64,000 bases of DNA from the NCBI GenBank assembly GCA_016208685.1, contig JACQXM010000024.1:62001-126000 (forward strand), written 5' to 3'. Made by a program: the position numbers and the translations under genes. This DNA comes from Planctomycetota bacterium. GTDB taxonomy: Bacteria; Planctomycetota; Phycisphaerae; UBA1845. This document shows, piece after piece, positions 51,482-61,777 of this stretch. Under the pieces are notes generated by a model. That model was not told the origin of the DNA. It ran no database searches and saw nothing but the letters and a program-made list of their open reading frames with translations. The first letter of the stretch is position 1, and each line of letters begins with the position of its first letter.

Positions 51482-51593
51482 GCGCTGGCGCGTGGTGATT
51501 CGCGGTTCCGGTCCCTGTTTCCGCGCGGCCGGGCGCGGCGCCGGCGTCGCACGCGGGGGAACCCGGTATTGGAACAACCCGCGGCGGGTGTGA

Positions 51594-52451
51594 CTAGTCG
51601 AAAACGATGGTTTTGTTCTGGCTGACGAGAATCTTATCCTCGACGTGCAGGCGAACGGCGGTGGCGAGCACCACGCGCTCCAGGTCACGTCCTTTACGGA
51701 CGAGGTCCTCGACGGTGTCGCGGTGCCCGACGGGCAGAGTGGATTGGGCGACGATCGGCCCCTGGTCGAGCTGGTCGGTCACGTAGTGACTGGTGGCGCC
51801 GATGATCTTCACGCCTCGGTCGTAGGCTTGCTGGTAAGGCTTGGGCCCGACGAAGGCGGGAAGGAAGCTGTGGTGGATGTTGATGATCCGCTCGGGGTAT
51901 TCGGCGACGAACGACGGAGCCAGAATCTGCATGTAGCGCGCCAGGACGATGAAGTCCACACGCGCCGCTTTGAGCAGGGCGCGCACCTTCGCCTCCTGCT
52001 CGGCCTTACTGCCGGGCGTCACCGGCAGGTGGTAGAAGCGGATGCCGGCGGCATCGACAGGTTCGCGCAGCTCGGCGTGGTTACCCAGCACGAACGGGAT
52101 TTCCACCCGTAGCTCCCCCGTCCGCCAGCGCCAAAGCAGGTCGCTTAAGCAGTGGCTCTCCTTGCTGACCAGGATGGCCATGCGCTTCACCTCGTTGCCC
52201 CAGTACACGCGCCAGCGCATGCCGTACCGCTGCGCCACCGGCCCCCAGGCCGCGGCGAACGTGTTTCGATTCAGACGGAAGCCGTCCAGTTCCACCTCCA
52301 CGCGCATGAAAAACTCCCCATGTTGCGGATCGGTATGCTGGTCGGCTTCGAGAATGTTGCCGTCGTACTCGGCGATGAAGCCCGTGACCGCGGCGATGAT
52401 GCCGCGGGCGTCGGCGCAGAAGATCAGAAGTCGGGCGGTTTCGAGCGCCAT
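51594..52451 (-). CDS. purU: Formyltetrahydrofolate deformylase PurU
   Basis: This 285-residue protein has an N-terminal ACT domain (RLLIFCADARGIIAAVTGFI and EADQHTDPQHGEFFMRVE). A formyltransferase-fold catalytic domain follows, with RYMQILAPSFV, the motif NIHHSFLPAF containing the catalytic Asn-His pair, and the DQGPI loop with the catalytic Asp. It hydrolyses 10-formyltetrahydrofolate to formate and tetrahydrofolate. ATG 52451 starts the protein just before the ACT domain; the frame is open to 52697 without homology. The mgtE gene follows on the same strand. Confidence 0.94.
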   Translation of the reverse strand: MALETARLLIFCADARGIIAAVTGFIAEYDGNILEADQHTDPQHGEFFMRVEVELDGFRLNRNTFAAAWGPVAQRYGMRWRVYWGNEVKRMAILVSKESHCLSDLLWRWRTGELRVEIPFVLGNHAELREPVDAAGIRFYHLPVTPGSKAEQEAKVRALLKAARVDFIVLARYMQILAPSFVAEYPERIINIHHSFLPAFVGPKPYQQAYDRGVKIIGATSHYVTDQLDQGPIVAQSTLPVGHRDTVEDLVRKGRDLERVVLATAVRLHVEDKILVSQNKTIVFD

Positions 52452-52875
52452 CGTCGAATCCTGGCCGCGGTCGCGGCTTCGCCGGTTGCGGTCTGCGCAT
52501 CGGAGGATCGGCCCGCGCCGCATGAACCGACGCGACCTTCGCTTCGGCAACGTCCGATCAGGCCGCTGGGCACCGGCCGTTCGGGGATATCGGCTGAAGC
52601 ATCCGGCGTGTCCAGCCCCCCACCCGCGGTCTCGGATCCGGTGCGATTTCGGCAGGTGACGAATGTCGCCGCCCTCGCCGCCCCTCGACGAACGCAACCT
52701 GCGGCCACTCTCCGCCGCCCCGCGCAGGCGTCGTGCGCCTGTTGCCGGAGTTCACGGACCGGCTCGATCCGTGGTGCGCCCCCCGTACCGCGCGCGTGCG
52801 ATTTGGCGTATCGTATGATGGAGCCGGCGAGCGGCAGCGGGCGGCGGCCGGCCCGGAACAGGGACCTCACGATCC
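52452..52875. other. 424-base divergent gap between purU and the GDP-mannose dehydratase gene
   Basis: No gene, hairpin or clear promoter is supported. TATGAT at 52814-52819 could be a -10 for the plus-strand gene, with an estimated leader of about 50 bases, but no fitting -35 was found. Several open stretches are only reading-frame extensions of the flanking genes. Confidence 0.4.
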
Positions 52876-53838
52876 GTGCAGAAACGGGCGCTCATCACCG
52901 GCATCACCGGCCAGGACGGGAGCTATCTCGCAGAGCTGCTCCTGGAGAAGGGCTACGAAGTGCACGGGCTGGTCCGCCCCTCCACGCATCGCCGCACCAA
53001 CATTGACCACATCCGCGAGCGCCTGCAACTGCACTATGGCGACATCTCCGACGCCATCGGGCTGGGCAGGGTCATCGATGCCGTCGCGCCCGACGAGCTG
53101 TACAACCTCGCGGCGCAGAGCCAGGTTCGGTTGAGCTTCGACGACCCCGTCTACACCTCCGAGATCGCCGCCTTGGGGAACGTGCACGTGCTGGAGATTC
53201 TCCGTAAGTCGCACCCGCATTGCCGGTTCTACCAGGCGTCGAGCAGTGAAATGTTCGGGCTCGCCCCGCCGCCGCAGTCGGAGGCCTCGCCCTTCCTGCC
53301 GCAGAGCCCCTACGCCGTGGCCAAGCTGCACGCGCACCACATGGTGCGGATTTATCGCCAGGCGTTCGGCATATACGCGTGCAGCGGCATCCTGTTCAAC
53401 CACGAGTCGCCGCGGCGCGGCGAGGACTTCGTGACGCGGAAGATCACGCGGGCGGTGGCGGAGATCGCCGCCGGACGACAGCAGGAGTTGGTGCTCGGTA
53501 ACACCGCGGGGCGGCGCGATTGGGGCTACGCCAGGGAGTACGTGGAGGCGATGTGGCTCATGTTGCAGCAGCACGAGCCGGAGGACTTTGTCATCGCCAC
53601 CGGCGTGACCCATGCGGTTCAGGACGTGGTGGAGATCGCCTTCGCGTATGCCGGGCTGGAATGGGACAAGTACGTCGCCCACGATCCTGAACTCTACCGG
53701 CCGACGGACCCCAGCATCCTCTGCGGCGATCCCCGGAAAGCCAGGGAGAAACTGGGCTGGTCGGCGCGTACGACGCTGGAAGAACTCGTGAAGCTCATGC
53801 TCGATGCGGATCTGCGCGAAGCGAAACCCGCGCGGTAG
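52876..53838 (+). CDS. gmd: GDP-mannose 4,6-dehydratase
   Basis: This 320-residue short-chain dehydrogenase has the NAD(P) site GITGQDGSYLAE, the catalytic Ser-Tyr-Lys region ASSSEMFG and SPYAVAKLHAHH (YxxxK), and the GMD-specific NHESPRRGEDFVTRK. It converts GDP-D-mannose to GDP-4-keto-6-deoxymannose, the precursor for fucose, rhamnose and perosamine units of surface polysaccharide. GTG 52876 gives the usual start just before the nucleotide site. The downstream partner enzyme (fcl-type) is not in the window. Confidence 0.93.
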   Translation: MQKRALITGITGQDGSYLAELLLEKGYEVHGLVRPSTHRRTNIDHIRERLQLHYGDISDAIGLGRVIDAVAPDELYNLAAQSQVRLSFDDPVYTSEIAALGNVHVLEILRKSHPHCRFYQASSSEMFGLAPPPQSEASPFLPQSPYAVAKLHAHHMVRIYRQAFGIYACSGILFNHESPRRGEDFVTRKITRAVAEIAAGRQQELVLGNTAGRRDWGYAREYVEAMWLMLQQHEPEDFVIATGVTHAVQDVVEIAFAYAGLEWDKYVAHDPELYRPTDPSILCGDPRKAREKLGWSARTTLEELVKLMLDADLREAKPAR

Positions 53839-54042
53839 CGTGGCTCCCAAGCTTCGGCAACGGTAACACGCGTCGAATCAGTGGTGTAAACGCCGGGAGT
53901 CTGCGCGGTCGACGCGGCGGCCCCCGGACCGTGCCGCGAGACACGCGCGTAGCCACCGGCCTCGGGGGTTGAATCAGCGGGCGTGACCCGCGGCGCGGGA
54001 ACAGCGCCGCCACCGTCAGGGAGCGGGATTGGGCGCGATCCC

Positions 54043-55113
54043 TCAGCGAATCGTAACCGTGGAGTGCTTCTCCACCAGACAGACGTACAACTGCTCCACA
54101 TCCTCGTTGCGAAGTCGGATGCAGCCCATGGAGGCGTTGCGCCCCACGGACTCCGGCCCGATGGTGCCGTGGACGCCGTAGCGCCCCTGGCCGACCGCTT
54201 CGCCGCCCGTGCCCACCAGTCCGATCCACCGCTCGCCCAGCGGATTGCGGGGATTGTCCGCAGAGAGAATCTCGCCGCCGCGCGGCGGATAATAAGTGGG
54301 GTTCACGAGTTTGGTTCCCACCTGCCATTCGCCGGTGGGCGTGCTGTCGTCGGCGCCCAACCCCACGCGGTAACTGCGCACGAACGTGTCACCCAGATAC
54401 AGATCAAGCGTGAACTCGCCCTTGTCCACCATGGCACGGAACGGGCCGCGGACGACCTTGATGGTCTGCCCGGCGCGGATGCGGTGCTTGTCCGCGATGT
54501 TGTTCACCGACGCCAGCAGGTCCGCGGTCAGTCGGTATTTCGCTGCGATCTGCGCCAGCGAATCGCCCGTCTGTATGACGTACCGCTCCACCAGCGGATC
54601 CCCATCAACGACGCGCGGAGAGAAGATCGTCTCCTGGCCGATCCGCGACAGCTCGGCGCGAATGGCCTCCGCCTCTCCCGGGCCGGGAGTCATGTTCCAT
54701 GCTTCCGCATAGCGCGCGCGGGCGGTGAGCAGGTCACCGCTTTGCGACGCCTGCCGGGCAGCGGCGATCGCCTGCGCCACGCCGTCGCCCCCCGGAGTGG
54801 ATGGCGGCGGGGGCGCCGCGGCCTTGGGCGGTAGTGTTTCCTCCGGCCGCTCCACGGGCCGATCCTCCGTTTGGGGCGCGGGCGGGGCCGGCGAACTCGG
54901 CGCCACGCTGCGCGTGGCGGCATCGTCGGGCGCCGGCTGTGTGCCGAGTGCCAGGGATGTGTCAAGCGGGGGAAGGGGGCGGCCGCGGGCGTAGAGCCAC
55001 CACCAGCTCAGCGCCACAGTTCCAAGCAAAAGAAAGGTCGTCAACGTGCCGCGGTACCGTGCCCTGCGCCGGCGTCTGGCCATCTGCCCATCTCCGTAGC
55101 GGGAGATCGGCAT
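54043..55113 (-). CDS. L,D-transpeptidase (YkuD) with LysM domain
   Basis: This 356-residue protein begins with an arginine-rich segment and one transmembrane helix (LTTFLLLGTVALSWWWLY), followed by a proline-rich linker. A LysM domain lies at about 180-225 (YVIQTGDSLAQIAAKYRLTADLL, ADKHRIRAGQTIKV) and a YkuD L,D-transpeptidase domain follows, with HGTIGPESVGRNASMGCIRLRNEDV containing the catalytic His and Cys. It would remodel or crosslink peptidoglycan in the periplasm. ATG 55113 has AGGGAGG eight bases upstream. The presence of peptidoglycan enzymes fits the current view that planctomycetes make a thin wall. Confidence 0.92.
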   Translation of the reverse strand: MPISRYGDGQMARRRRRARYRGTLTTFLLLGTVALSWWWLYARGRPLPPLDTSLALGTQPAPDDAATRSVAPSSPAPPAPQTEDRPVERPEETLPPKAAAPPPPSTPGGDGVAQAIAAARQASQSGDLLTARARYAEAWNMTPGPGEAEAIRAELSRIGQETIFSPRVVDGDPLVERYVIQTGDSLAQIAAKYRLTADLLASVNNIADKHRIRAGQTIKVVRGPFRAMVDKGEFTLDLYLGDTFVRSYRVGLGADDSTPTGEWQVGTKLVNPTYYPPRGGEILSADNPRNPLGERWIGLVGTGGEAVGQGRYGVHGTIGPESVGRNASMGCIRLRNEDVEQLYVCLVEKHSTVTIR

Positions 55114-55270
55114 CCCCCGATCCTCCCTGACGTTGGTCCGGCCCAAGCATACGGGCGCCGCAGCGCATTGCAACCGAAAACTTGACGGCGCGCCGCCCGG
55201 CGTCTCCAATGCCCGCCACGGTCGGCGCCGGAGCGAGCGCGGACCGGAGCTTCCGGGAGCGCACGATCCG

Positions 55271-55837
55271 ATGATGCAGCCGTCGTGGCAGGTCGAGACC
55301 CCGCGCGGTGTTTGCGCCGCGACCGGTCGTCGTCTCGAGGAAGGCGAGGAGTTCTTCACCGTTCTTTTCGAAGATGGCGAGTCCTTCCGCCGCGCCGATT
55401 ATGCCGTCGATGCATGGCAAGGCCCGCCGCCGGGAACCTACTGCCACTTCAAGTCGCGCGTCCCCGTGAAGGTGAAGCGCAAGCAGCTCCTGGTCGACGA
55501 CGATATGCTGGCGCAGTTCTTCCTCCGGCTCGCCCCGGAGACCGAGCCGGTGCGCGTGCAATTCCGCTTCGTGCTGGCGCTGATCCTCATGCGAAAACGG
55601 AAGTTGCGCTACGACGGTTCCCGGGTCTCCGACGGCGTCGAAGTCTGGCAAATGACCCTGCTACGGGATCAGTCGACGCATCGCGTGGTCAACCCACGGC
55701 TGACGGACGATCAGATTGCCGGAGTCAGCGCTCAACTGACCGCCATCCTCCACGGCGACATGGGACAGTGGGCGACGGAGGTCATGGAACCGACGGACGG
55801 CCCGGCGGAAGACCGAGTGCCAGATGCTCCCTCCTGA
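55271..55837 (+). CDS. Conserved-looking soluble protein of unknown function
   Basis: This 188-residue protein starts near MQPSWQVETPRG, with a possible metal-binding CAATGRRLEEGE and a later CHFKSRVPVK. The middle is helical and basic (VRVQFRFVLALILMRKRKL), and VWQMTLLRD marks a beta strand. ATG 55271 has GGGAG nine bases upstream. The 3' end overlaps the next gene by 14 bases, so both are co-transcribed and likely coupled. No family could be named; the text resembles uncharacterised planctomycete proteins. Confidence 0.7.
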   Translation: MMQPSWQVETPRGVCAATGRRLEEGEEFFTVLFEDGESFRRADYAVDAWQGPPPGTYCHFKSRVPVKVKRKQLLVDDDMLAQFFLRLAPETEPVRVQFRFVLALILMRKRKLRYDGSRVSDGVEVWQMTLLRDQSTHRVVNPRLTDDQIAGVSAQLTAILHGDMGQWATEVMEPTDGPAEDRVPDAPS

Positions 55838-56729
55838 TCCTGAAAACCACGTTCGCGACGGTGTTGCGACCCGCCGGCGGCGCCGGTGGAGCAACGGCTG
55901 TGCGCGCCGTACCGGTGCGGCAGGCTTCGCCGCCCTGGTTCTGCTGGTCGGTTGCCGTGGCCCCGGCCCCAAGCCCGCTCCCCCGCCGCTTCCCATGCAT
56001 GAGGCGGTGGCGATCGTCAATGAGAACATCGCGCGGATTGACGGGGCGTTGCGCGCCGTTGGTTCCGTCGACGGTCGGTTCCGCACGCCGTCCGGAACGG
56101 CTCGCAGCTTCCATGTCGACGGCACCCTGTTCTATCTTCCGCCGCGGTTTCTTCGCTTCGATCTGAAGAGCTTCGGTGAACGGCAGATGCTGTTGGGGGC
56201 CAACGCTGAGCATTACTGGGTCTACACTCCGGAGGACGGCTATGCCTGTGGACGGCATGACCGGCCGGGGGACCTTCCCAGCGAGCTGCCGGTGCGGCCG
56301 GACCGCTTCGCCGACGCCCTTGGACTCAGCCCTATCCCCGTCCATTGGCTCACGCGGAATGGTGTGCGGCGTGTACAACGCGTCGAGGACGAATTCCAGC
56401 AGATTCTCTTTCTGGCGCGCGACGAGGCCGGACGGCTGGTGTTCGAGAAGGAGTACTGGCTGGACCGCTCCCCCCCGCGGCTGGTCCGACGGGTTGTGTT
56501 TCGCGATGCCGAGGGAGTCGTGCTGATGGACTCGCGACTGGATGACTACCAGCCGCTATGCACCGGGGGGCCATGGCTACCGCATCTGATGACCGCCGAG
56601 TGGCGGGCGACCGGGGCGAACATGCGTTTTCGCATCAATTCCTGGAAGAACTTCCCCGAGGTCGGGGCGACCAGCGTGCAATTCGTAACGCCGGTGGAAT
56701 GCCGGGAACCCGCGGGGGAAACGCGATGA
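55824..56729 (+). CDS. Exported lipoprotein of unknown function, possibly LolA/DUF4292-like fold
   Basis: This 301-residue protein carries an N-terminal signal ending in the lipobox LLVGC. The mature part begins with helical MHEAVAIVNENIARIDGALRAVGSVDGRF and continues as alternating beta strands (FHVDGTLFYLPPRFLRFDL, EHYWVYTP, RFRINSWKNFPEV). This half-barrel arrangement recalls LolA/LolB/DUF4292 lipid-carrying proteins, but no diagnostic residue is present. It overlaps the upstream gene by 14 bases. The convergent LolD-like ATPase downstream is on the opposite strand, so no operon link exists. Confidence 0.6.
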   Translation: MLPPDPENHVRDGVATRRRRRWSNGCARRTGAAGFAALVLLVGCRGPGPKPAPPPLPMHEAVAIVNENIARIDGALRAVGSVDGRFRTPSGTARSFHVDGTLFYLPPRFLRFDLKSFGERQMLLGANAEHYWVYTPEDGYACGRHDRPGDLPSELPVRPDRFADALGLSPIPVHWLTRNGVRRVQRVEDEFQQILFLARDEAGRLVFEKEYWLDRSPPRLVRRVVFRDAEGVVLMDSRLDDYQPLCTGGPWLPHLMTAEWRATGANMRFRINSWKNFPEVGATSVQFVTPVECREPAGETR

Positions 56730-56921
56730 CGATCCCACGGCAGATCCCCACGCGAATCGCGAGATAGCCCATGGACCGGCCGGCAAGCCGGTCCCAAAGC
56801 GCCGAGCAGGCACCCGCGCGGAAGGTGGATAACGGGGCGGCGGCGCGCCGTGGTCGGCGCCTCCCATCCGAAACCACGCGCCTCCCGCCGATGGTTCCAC
56901 CACTCCCGACCACCGAGAAGG

Positions 56922-57643
<722 letters not shown>

Positions 57644-57647
<4 letters not shown>

Positions 57648-58930
57648 CCTGCACCTCCAACCACCCGCTCGTAGAGTGCCCACGTCGCCTCGGCCATCAA
57701 CTCGTCGGTATGAAGGCGCCTGACCGCGTCGCGTCCCTGCATGCCCAGTTGGGTGCGCAGCGGTTCGTCGTCCATCAGCTTCGCCAGGGCGTCGACGAGC
57801 GCATCGGTATCGTTGTGCGCGTAGAGCACTCCGCCGCCCGTGGCGTCGACCAGCTCCGGGAACGAGCCGCGACGCGGCTGAACCACCGGCACGCCCGCGG
57901 CCAGTGCCTCCAGGACCGGGAACCCCTTGGCTTCGACGTAGCGCGTGGGCACTGAGAATACGTGGATCGAGCGCAATAGCGCTTGCTTGCCGGCCCGGTC
58001 GACCTCGCCCACCCAGTCAAAGGCCCCCGTCAGCCCGCGACGAGCCACGGAATCCCGGACTCCTTGCCACCACTTCGTCTCGGCGCCTCCCAGGTACCCG
58101 CCGACGCGCAGGCGGCAGTCCCTGCCCTGCCCGTGCAGCCGGCAAAACGCCTCCACCAGCACGTCGGCGCCTTTCTCCGGGCAGACCCGCGCCAGGTAAC
58201 CGATCACGAAGGGTCCTCGGCGCGGCATCGGTGCGCCGTCGAAGTCCTCCACGCGGATGCCCATAGGTGCATGGTGTACGCGCGAGGGTTCGAGCGCAAA
58301 GCGACCGACGCAGTACTCCGCATAGTAGCGCGTAGGGGCGATGAAGGCGTCCACCTGGTGAGCCTGGGTGCGGATCAGCTCGACGCATCGCGCGCGAACC
58401 CGTTCCGGAAGGGCATCAATGAAGATGTCCTCGCCGGAAAGAGAGCACACGATCGGTACCCCCAGCCCCTGGCGCAGGGTACCGGCCACGCCCAGGAGAA
58501 GAAGCATGGGCAGGTGCACGAGTGTGGGGCGCAACTCGCGGAGCACCGTCAGGAGCTTGTCGAGCTCCTTGGCCTGCCGGCCTTGGGGCCCCTCCAGCAC
58601 CGATACCGTCAGGTCGGCGACGTCCTCGGCCCGGGTTCTGGCGGCGAAGCGCCCGACTCCGCGCAGCAGTCCCGGTGCGTCGAGCCACCGGTCGATCACC
58701 CAGGGCGTACGGCGGAAAAACGCCGCCTTCTGTTGCAGAAAAACGTTGATGCCGCCGTAGTGCACGCGGGGCAGGCTAACGTCCTCCTCGTCCGTGCGGA
58801 TGGGCGTGTAGAGCGGGAGGAGCAGAACATCGCGGCCGCGGCGGATCAGGGCGGCCGCGAGTCGGTTGTCGCGCATGCAGCTTCCGCAATACATCCCGCC
58901 GGCGCCGGCGACCAGATAGGCGATACGCAT
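57644..58930 (-). CDS. Glycosyltransferase family 4 protein
   Basis: This 428-residue protein has the GT-B fold of GT4. The N-terminal segment RIAYLVAGAGGMYCGSCMRDNRLAAAL precedes the acceptor domain, and the donor-site region contains GYLARVCPEKGADVLVEAFCRL and later VEAKGFPVLEALAAGVPVVQPRRGSFPELV, with the EX7E-like pair characteristic of retaining transferases. It would transfer a sugar from a nucleotide donor to a glycolipid or polysaccharide. Its end is coupled to the LolD-like ATPase. The motif CGSCMRDN near the N terminus is common in a planctomycete/bacterial subgroup. Confidence 0.88.
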
Positions 58931-59215
58931 TCACGGAGCCCCTACACCGCGGCGACCGCACCGCTGGACGGATGATACCCTCGCCGGCACGGACTTCCTC
59001 GGCGCTTGAATAAAGTTGTCAGGCGGCCCCGGCCTACCGGTCCTACCTTGCAACCGGGGGCGTGGCCCCGTACCCTGTTTCGCCGAGTGTATTGCTCGTC
59101 TGCCCAGTCGCGGTCGCACGGGTGACCGCGAGACCCGCAATGCACCGCGTCGGCGCGTGCGGGCGCCCGGACCGGGCAGGCGGTTCGCTCTCTTATTACG
59201 AAAGGAAGACGTGTC

Positions 59216-60346
59216 ATGGGGAACCATCGTGGGAGCTTCGTACGACGTTCCGGTACGGCGGTCGCGGCATGCGCGTTGGTGTGGTCGGCGACCGCGGTCG
59301 CGGCGCCCATGGCGCTGACCGCCACCCAGGCGCAATCACCGGCGAGCACCTTCACATTGGACTTCGGCCAGTTCGGCGGGGTCGCCAGCGCCAACATCTC
59401 CAGCACCGAGTACGAACTGGAGATTGACCCGGCCGCCGGCACGGCGCGGTTCCAGAGCTACCTGCAACACGTCGAGCCGCTCATCCTGCCGGACGGCAGC
59501 CCCACCGGTGTAAGCACCGGGGACATCACCGTGGAGATCATTCAGTCCCTGGGCGGCACCTTCGACCGCGCCACGGGCACCTTCCTTACCGACGACGTGT
59601 ACGCGGTGCACTTCACCGGCGACCTGAGCATGTTCGGGATCACCTCACCGTTCATCCTGCCCAGTACGTCGGCGGGCAGCGTGGCTTTCGACGCCGTCAA
59701 CACGGGGACAACGTCCATGGCGTGGGTGGGTGACGGCTTACTATCCGTTATCCCGTTCCACTACGCGTGCACGGTAAGCGGCGTGTTCTCCTCGACTAAT
59801 GCCACGCCGTACATCGCCACCTCCACGCCGGATACCGGTGCCATCGACGCTCGCGCTCCGCACGGCTTGAACAGTCCGTTTCCCGCCTTCGGGTGGGACA
59901 CCGTGGAGCTGACCCTGAACGCCCCCCTGGCGGCGGTCTCGGACAGCGAATTCGCCGCCGAGGGTCTTTCCGCCGACGGAACGCCGCTCTCCAACGTCAC
60001 GGCGTCGCTCATCGGCCCGAATACCGTTCGCGTCATGCTGGGCGGTCCGATTGCCGCGGGCACCTGGGCGCGCGTGACGCATGCCGCCAGCGGCACGCAC
60101 GTTTGTGTCGCGTTGCTTCCGGGAGACGTGAACGGTGACCGCGTGAGCGGCGTGCGTGACATCAACGCGCTGATCGATTCGCTCAACGGCGTCCCGGGGC
60201 GGGTGCTGCCGCTGAGCTCAACGGACTTGGATCGCAGCAGTGCGGTGAACACGCAGGATGTCACGACCCTCATCAACCTGCTGAACGGCGCTGCGGCGTT
60301 CGATCGCTGGTTCGGCGCGCGGCTGACCGCATCGCCCTGCGAGTAG
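59216..60346 (+). CDS. Secreted protein with dockerin-like C-terminal repeats
   Basis: This 376-residue protein has a signal peptide (residues 1-30, ending near AVA-APM), a long beta-rich middle without a recognised family, and two dockerin-like calcium loops at the C terminus: GDVNGDRVSGVRDINALIDSLNG and TDLDRSSAVNTQDVTTLINLLNG. Such loops normally bind cohesins on scaffold proteins, but in planctomycetes they are common in exported proteins with other attachment roles. ATG 59216 is preceded by AAAGGA about 11 bases upstream. Function of the body is unknown. Confidence 0.85.
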   Translation: MGNHRGSFVRRSGTAVAACALVWSATAVAAPMALTATQAQSPASTFTLDFGQFGGVASANISSTEYELEIDPAAGTARFQSYLQHVEPLILPDGSPTGVSTGDITVEIIQSLGGTFDRATGTFLTDDVYAVHFTGDLSMFGITSPFILPSTSAGSVAFDAVNTGTTSMAWVGDGLLSVIPFHYACTVSGVFSSTNATPYIATSTPDTGAIDARAPHGLNSPFPAFGWDTVELTLNAPLAAVSDSEFAAEGLSADGTPLSNVTASLIGPNTVRVMLGGPIAAGTWARVTHAASGTHVCVALLPGDVNGDRVSGVRDINALIDSLNGVPGRVLPLSSTDLDRSSAVNTQDVTTLINLLNGAAAFDRWFGARLTASPCE

Positions 60347-60428
60347 ATTCGGGGGCGGGGCGGCGGCGCCGCGTGGCGCTTGAGGCAGCGGCGCGCCCCG
60401 CCGTGCATTCGGAGGGCTTCCACAGCGG

Positions 60429-61724
60429 ATGGGGTTCTACCTGCCCGACGAGGAGCGCCTGGAACCGGACGCTTTGGCGGCCTTGCAGCGCGCCCGGCTG
60501 GGAATGCTCCTGGCCGAGGTGGCGCGAAGTAACGACTTCTACCGCCGCAAACTCGCGCCCTGGGCGGCGGACCCGGCGCAGACGCCGCTTTCTGAACTGC
60601 CACTCACCACGCGTGAAGAGGTTCAGCGCGATCAAACTGCGCATCCGCCCTATGGGACGAACCTGACTTACGCGCGCGGGCTCTACACGCGGGTGCACCA
60701 GTCGTCGGGAACGACCGGCGACCCCATGCGTTGGCTGGATACCCCCGACAGTTGGGCCTGGTGCAAAAGGTGCTGGTCGATCGTGTTCCGCGGCGCGGGG
60801 CTTGAGGCCTCCGACCGCGTTGCGTTTCCCTTCTCCTTCGGCCCCTTCCTGGGTTTCTGGGTGGCGCTGGAGTCGGCGCAGGACCTGGGGAACTTCGTCG
60901 TCGCGGCCGGGGGCATGACCACGCCGGCGCGATTGCGTCTGATCCTCGAGAATCGAATCACGGTGGTGTGTTGCACACCGACCTACGCCCTGCACATGGC
61001 GGAGGTGGCTGCCGGCGACGGCCTGGACCTGGGACGATCGGCGGTGCGGATGCTCGTGGTCGCCGGGGAGCCAGGCGGGAACATCTCGTCCGTTCGCAGG
61101 CGGATCGAATCGACCTGGGGGGCAAGGGTGATTGATCATGCGGGAATGACCGAGATCGGCCCCTGGGGATTCGAATGCGCCGAAGTCGAGGGCGGAATGC
61201 ACGTCATTGAAAGCGAGTTCATCGCCGAGGTTCTGGACCCAACGTCCGGCCGGCCGCTGCCGGACGGCGAGCGCGGCGAGCTCGTCCTTACCAATTTGGG
61301 CCGGCTGGGTAGTCCGCTCATTCGCTATCGTACCGGCGATCAGGTGGTGCTCAGCCGCGGGCGGTGTTCGTGCGGCCGCTGGTACGCTCGCGTGGAGGCT
61401 GGCGTGGAGGGTCGCACGGACGATATGCTCCTGATTCGGGGGAACAACGTGTTCCCCTCCGCCATCGAGGGTATCGTACGGCGGTTCACCGAGGTCGCGG
61501 AGTTTCGGCTCCGCGTCTCCGAGCGCTCCTCGATGGCGGAACTGACCATCGAGATTGAGCCCGTCGCCGGTGTGGCCGCAGAGGCGTCCGCCGGGCTGGC
61601 GCGGCGAATCGCGGAGGCCGTCCGGGACCGGCTCCACTTCCGCCCACGCGTGGAGACGGTTCTCCCGGGCACGCTGCCCCGCTTCGAGATGAAGGCTCGG
61701 CGGGTCGTCTCCGGTGGTGGGTAG
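60429..61724 (+). CDS. Phenylacetate-CoA ligase (PaaK)-like adenylate-forming enzyme
   Basis: This 431-residue protein has the ANL-superfamily order: P-loop SSGTTGDP, then the active-site motif DHAGMTEIGPWG (with YGxTE-type geometry), YRTGD, and a C-terminal lid with DDMLLIRGNNVFPSAIE. These elements match PaaK-type aryl/acyl-CoA ligases, which activate a carboxylic acid as acyl-AMP then CoA thioester. No paa catabolic genes are present, so the acid is unknown; stand-alone PaaK-like enzymes in planctomycetes are sometimes linked to polymer or lipid synthesis. It stands between the dockerin-like and the propeller gene on the same strand. Confidence 0.9.
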   Translation: MGFYLPDEERLEPDALAALQRARLGMLLAEVARSNDFYRRKLAPWAADPAQTPLSELPLTTREEVQRDQTAHPPYGTNLTYARGLYTRVHQSSGTTGDPMRWLDTPDSWAWCKRCWSIVFRGAGLEASDRVAFPFSFGPFLGFWVALESAQDLGNFVVAAGGMTTPARLRLILENRITVVCCTPTYALHMAEVAAGDGLDLGRSAVRMLVVAGEPGGNISSVRRRIESTWGARVIDHAGMTEIGPWGFECAEVEGGMHVIESEFIAEVLDPTSGRPLPDGERGELVLTNLGRLGSPLIRYRTGDQVVLSRGRCSCGRWYARVEAGVEGRTDDMLLIRGNNVFPSAIEGIVRRFTEVAEFRLRVSERSSMAELTIEIEPVAGVAAEASAGLARRIAEAVRDRLHFRPRVETVLPGTLPRFEMKARRVVSGGG

Positions 61725-61777
61725 TGGCATTGGGCTCGTGCCGCCCGGGCGGGCGGCGCGGCGAAAGCGGGGATCGT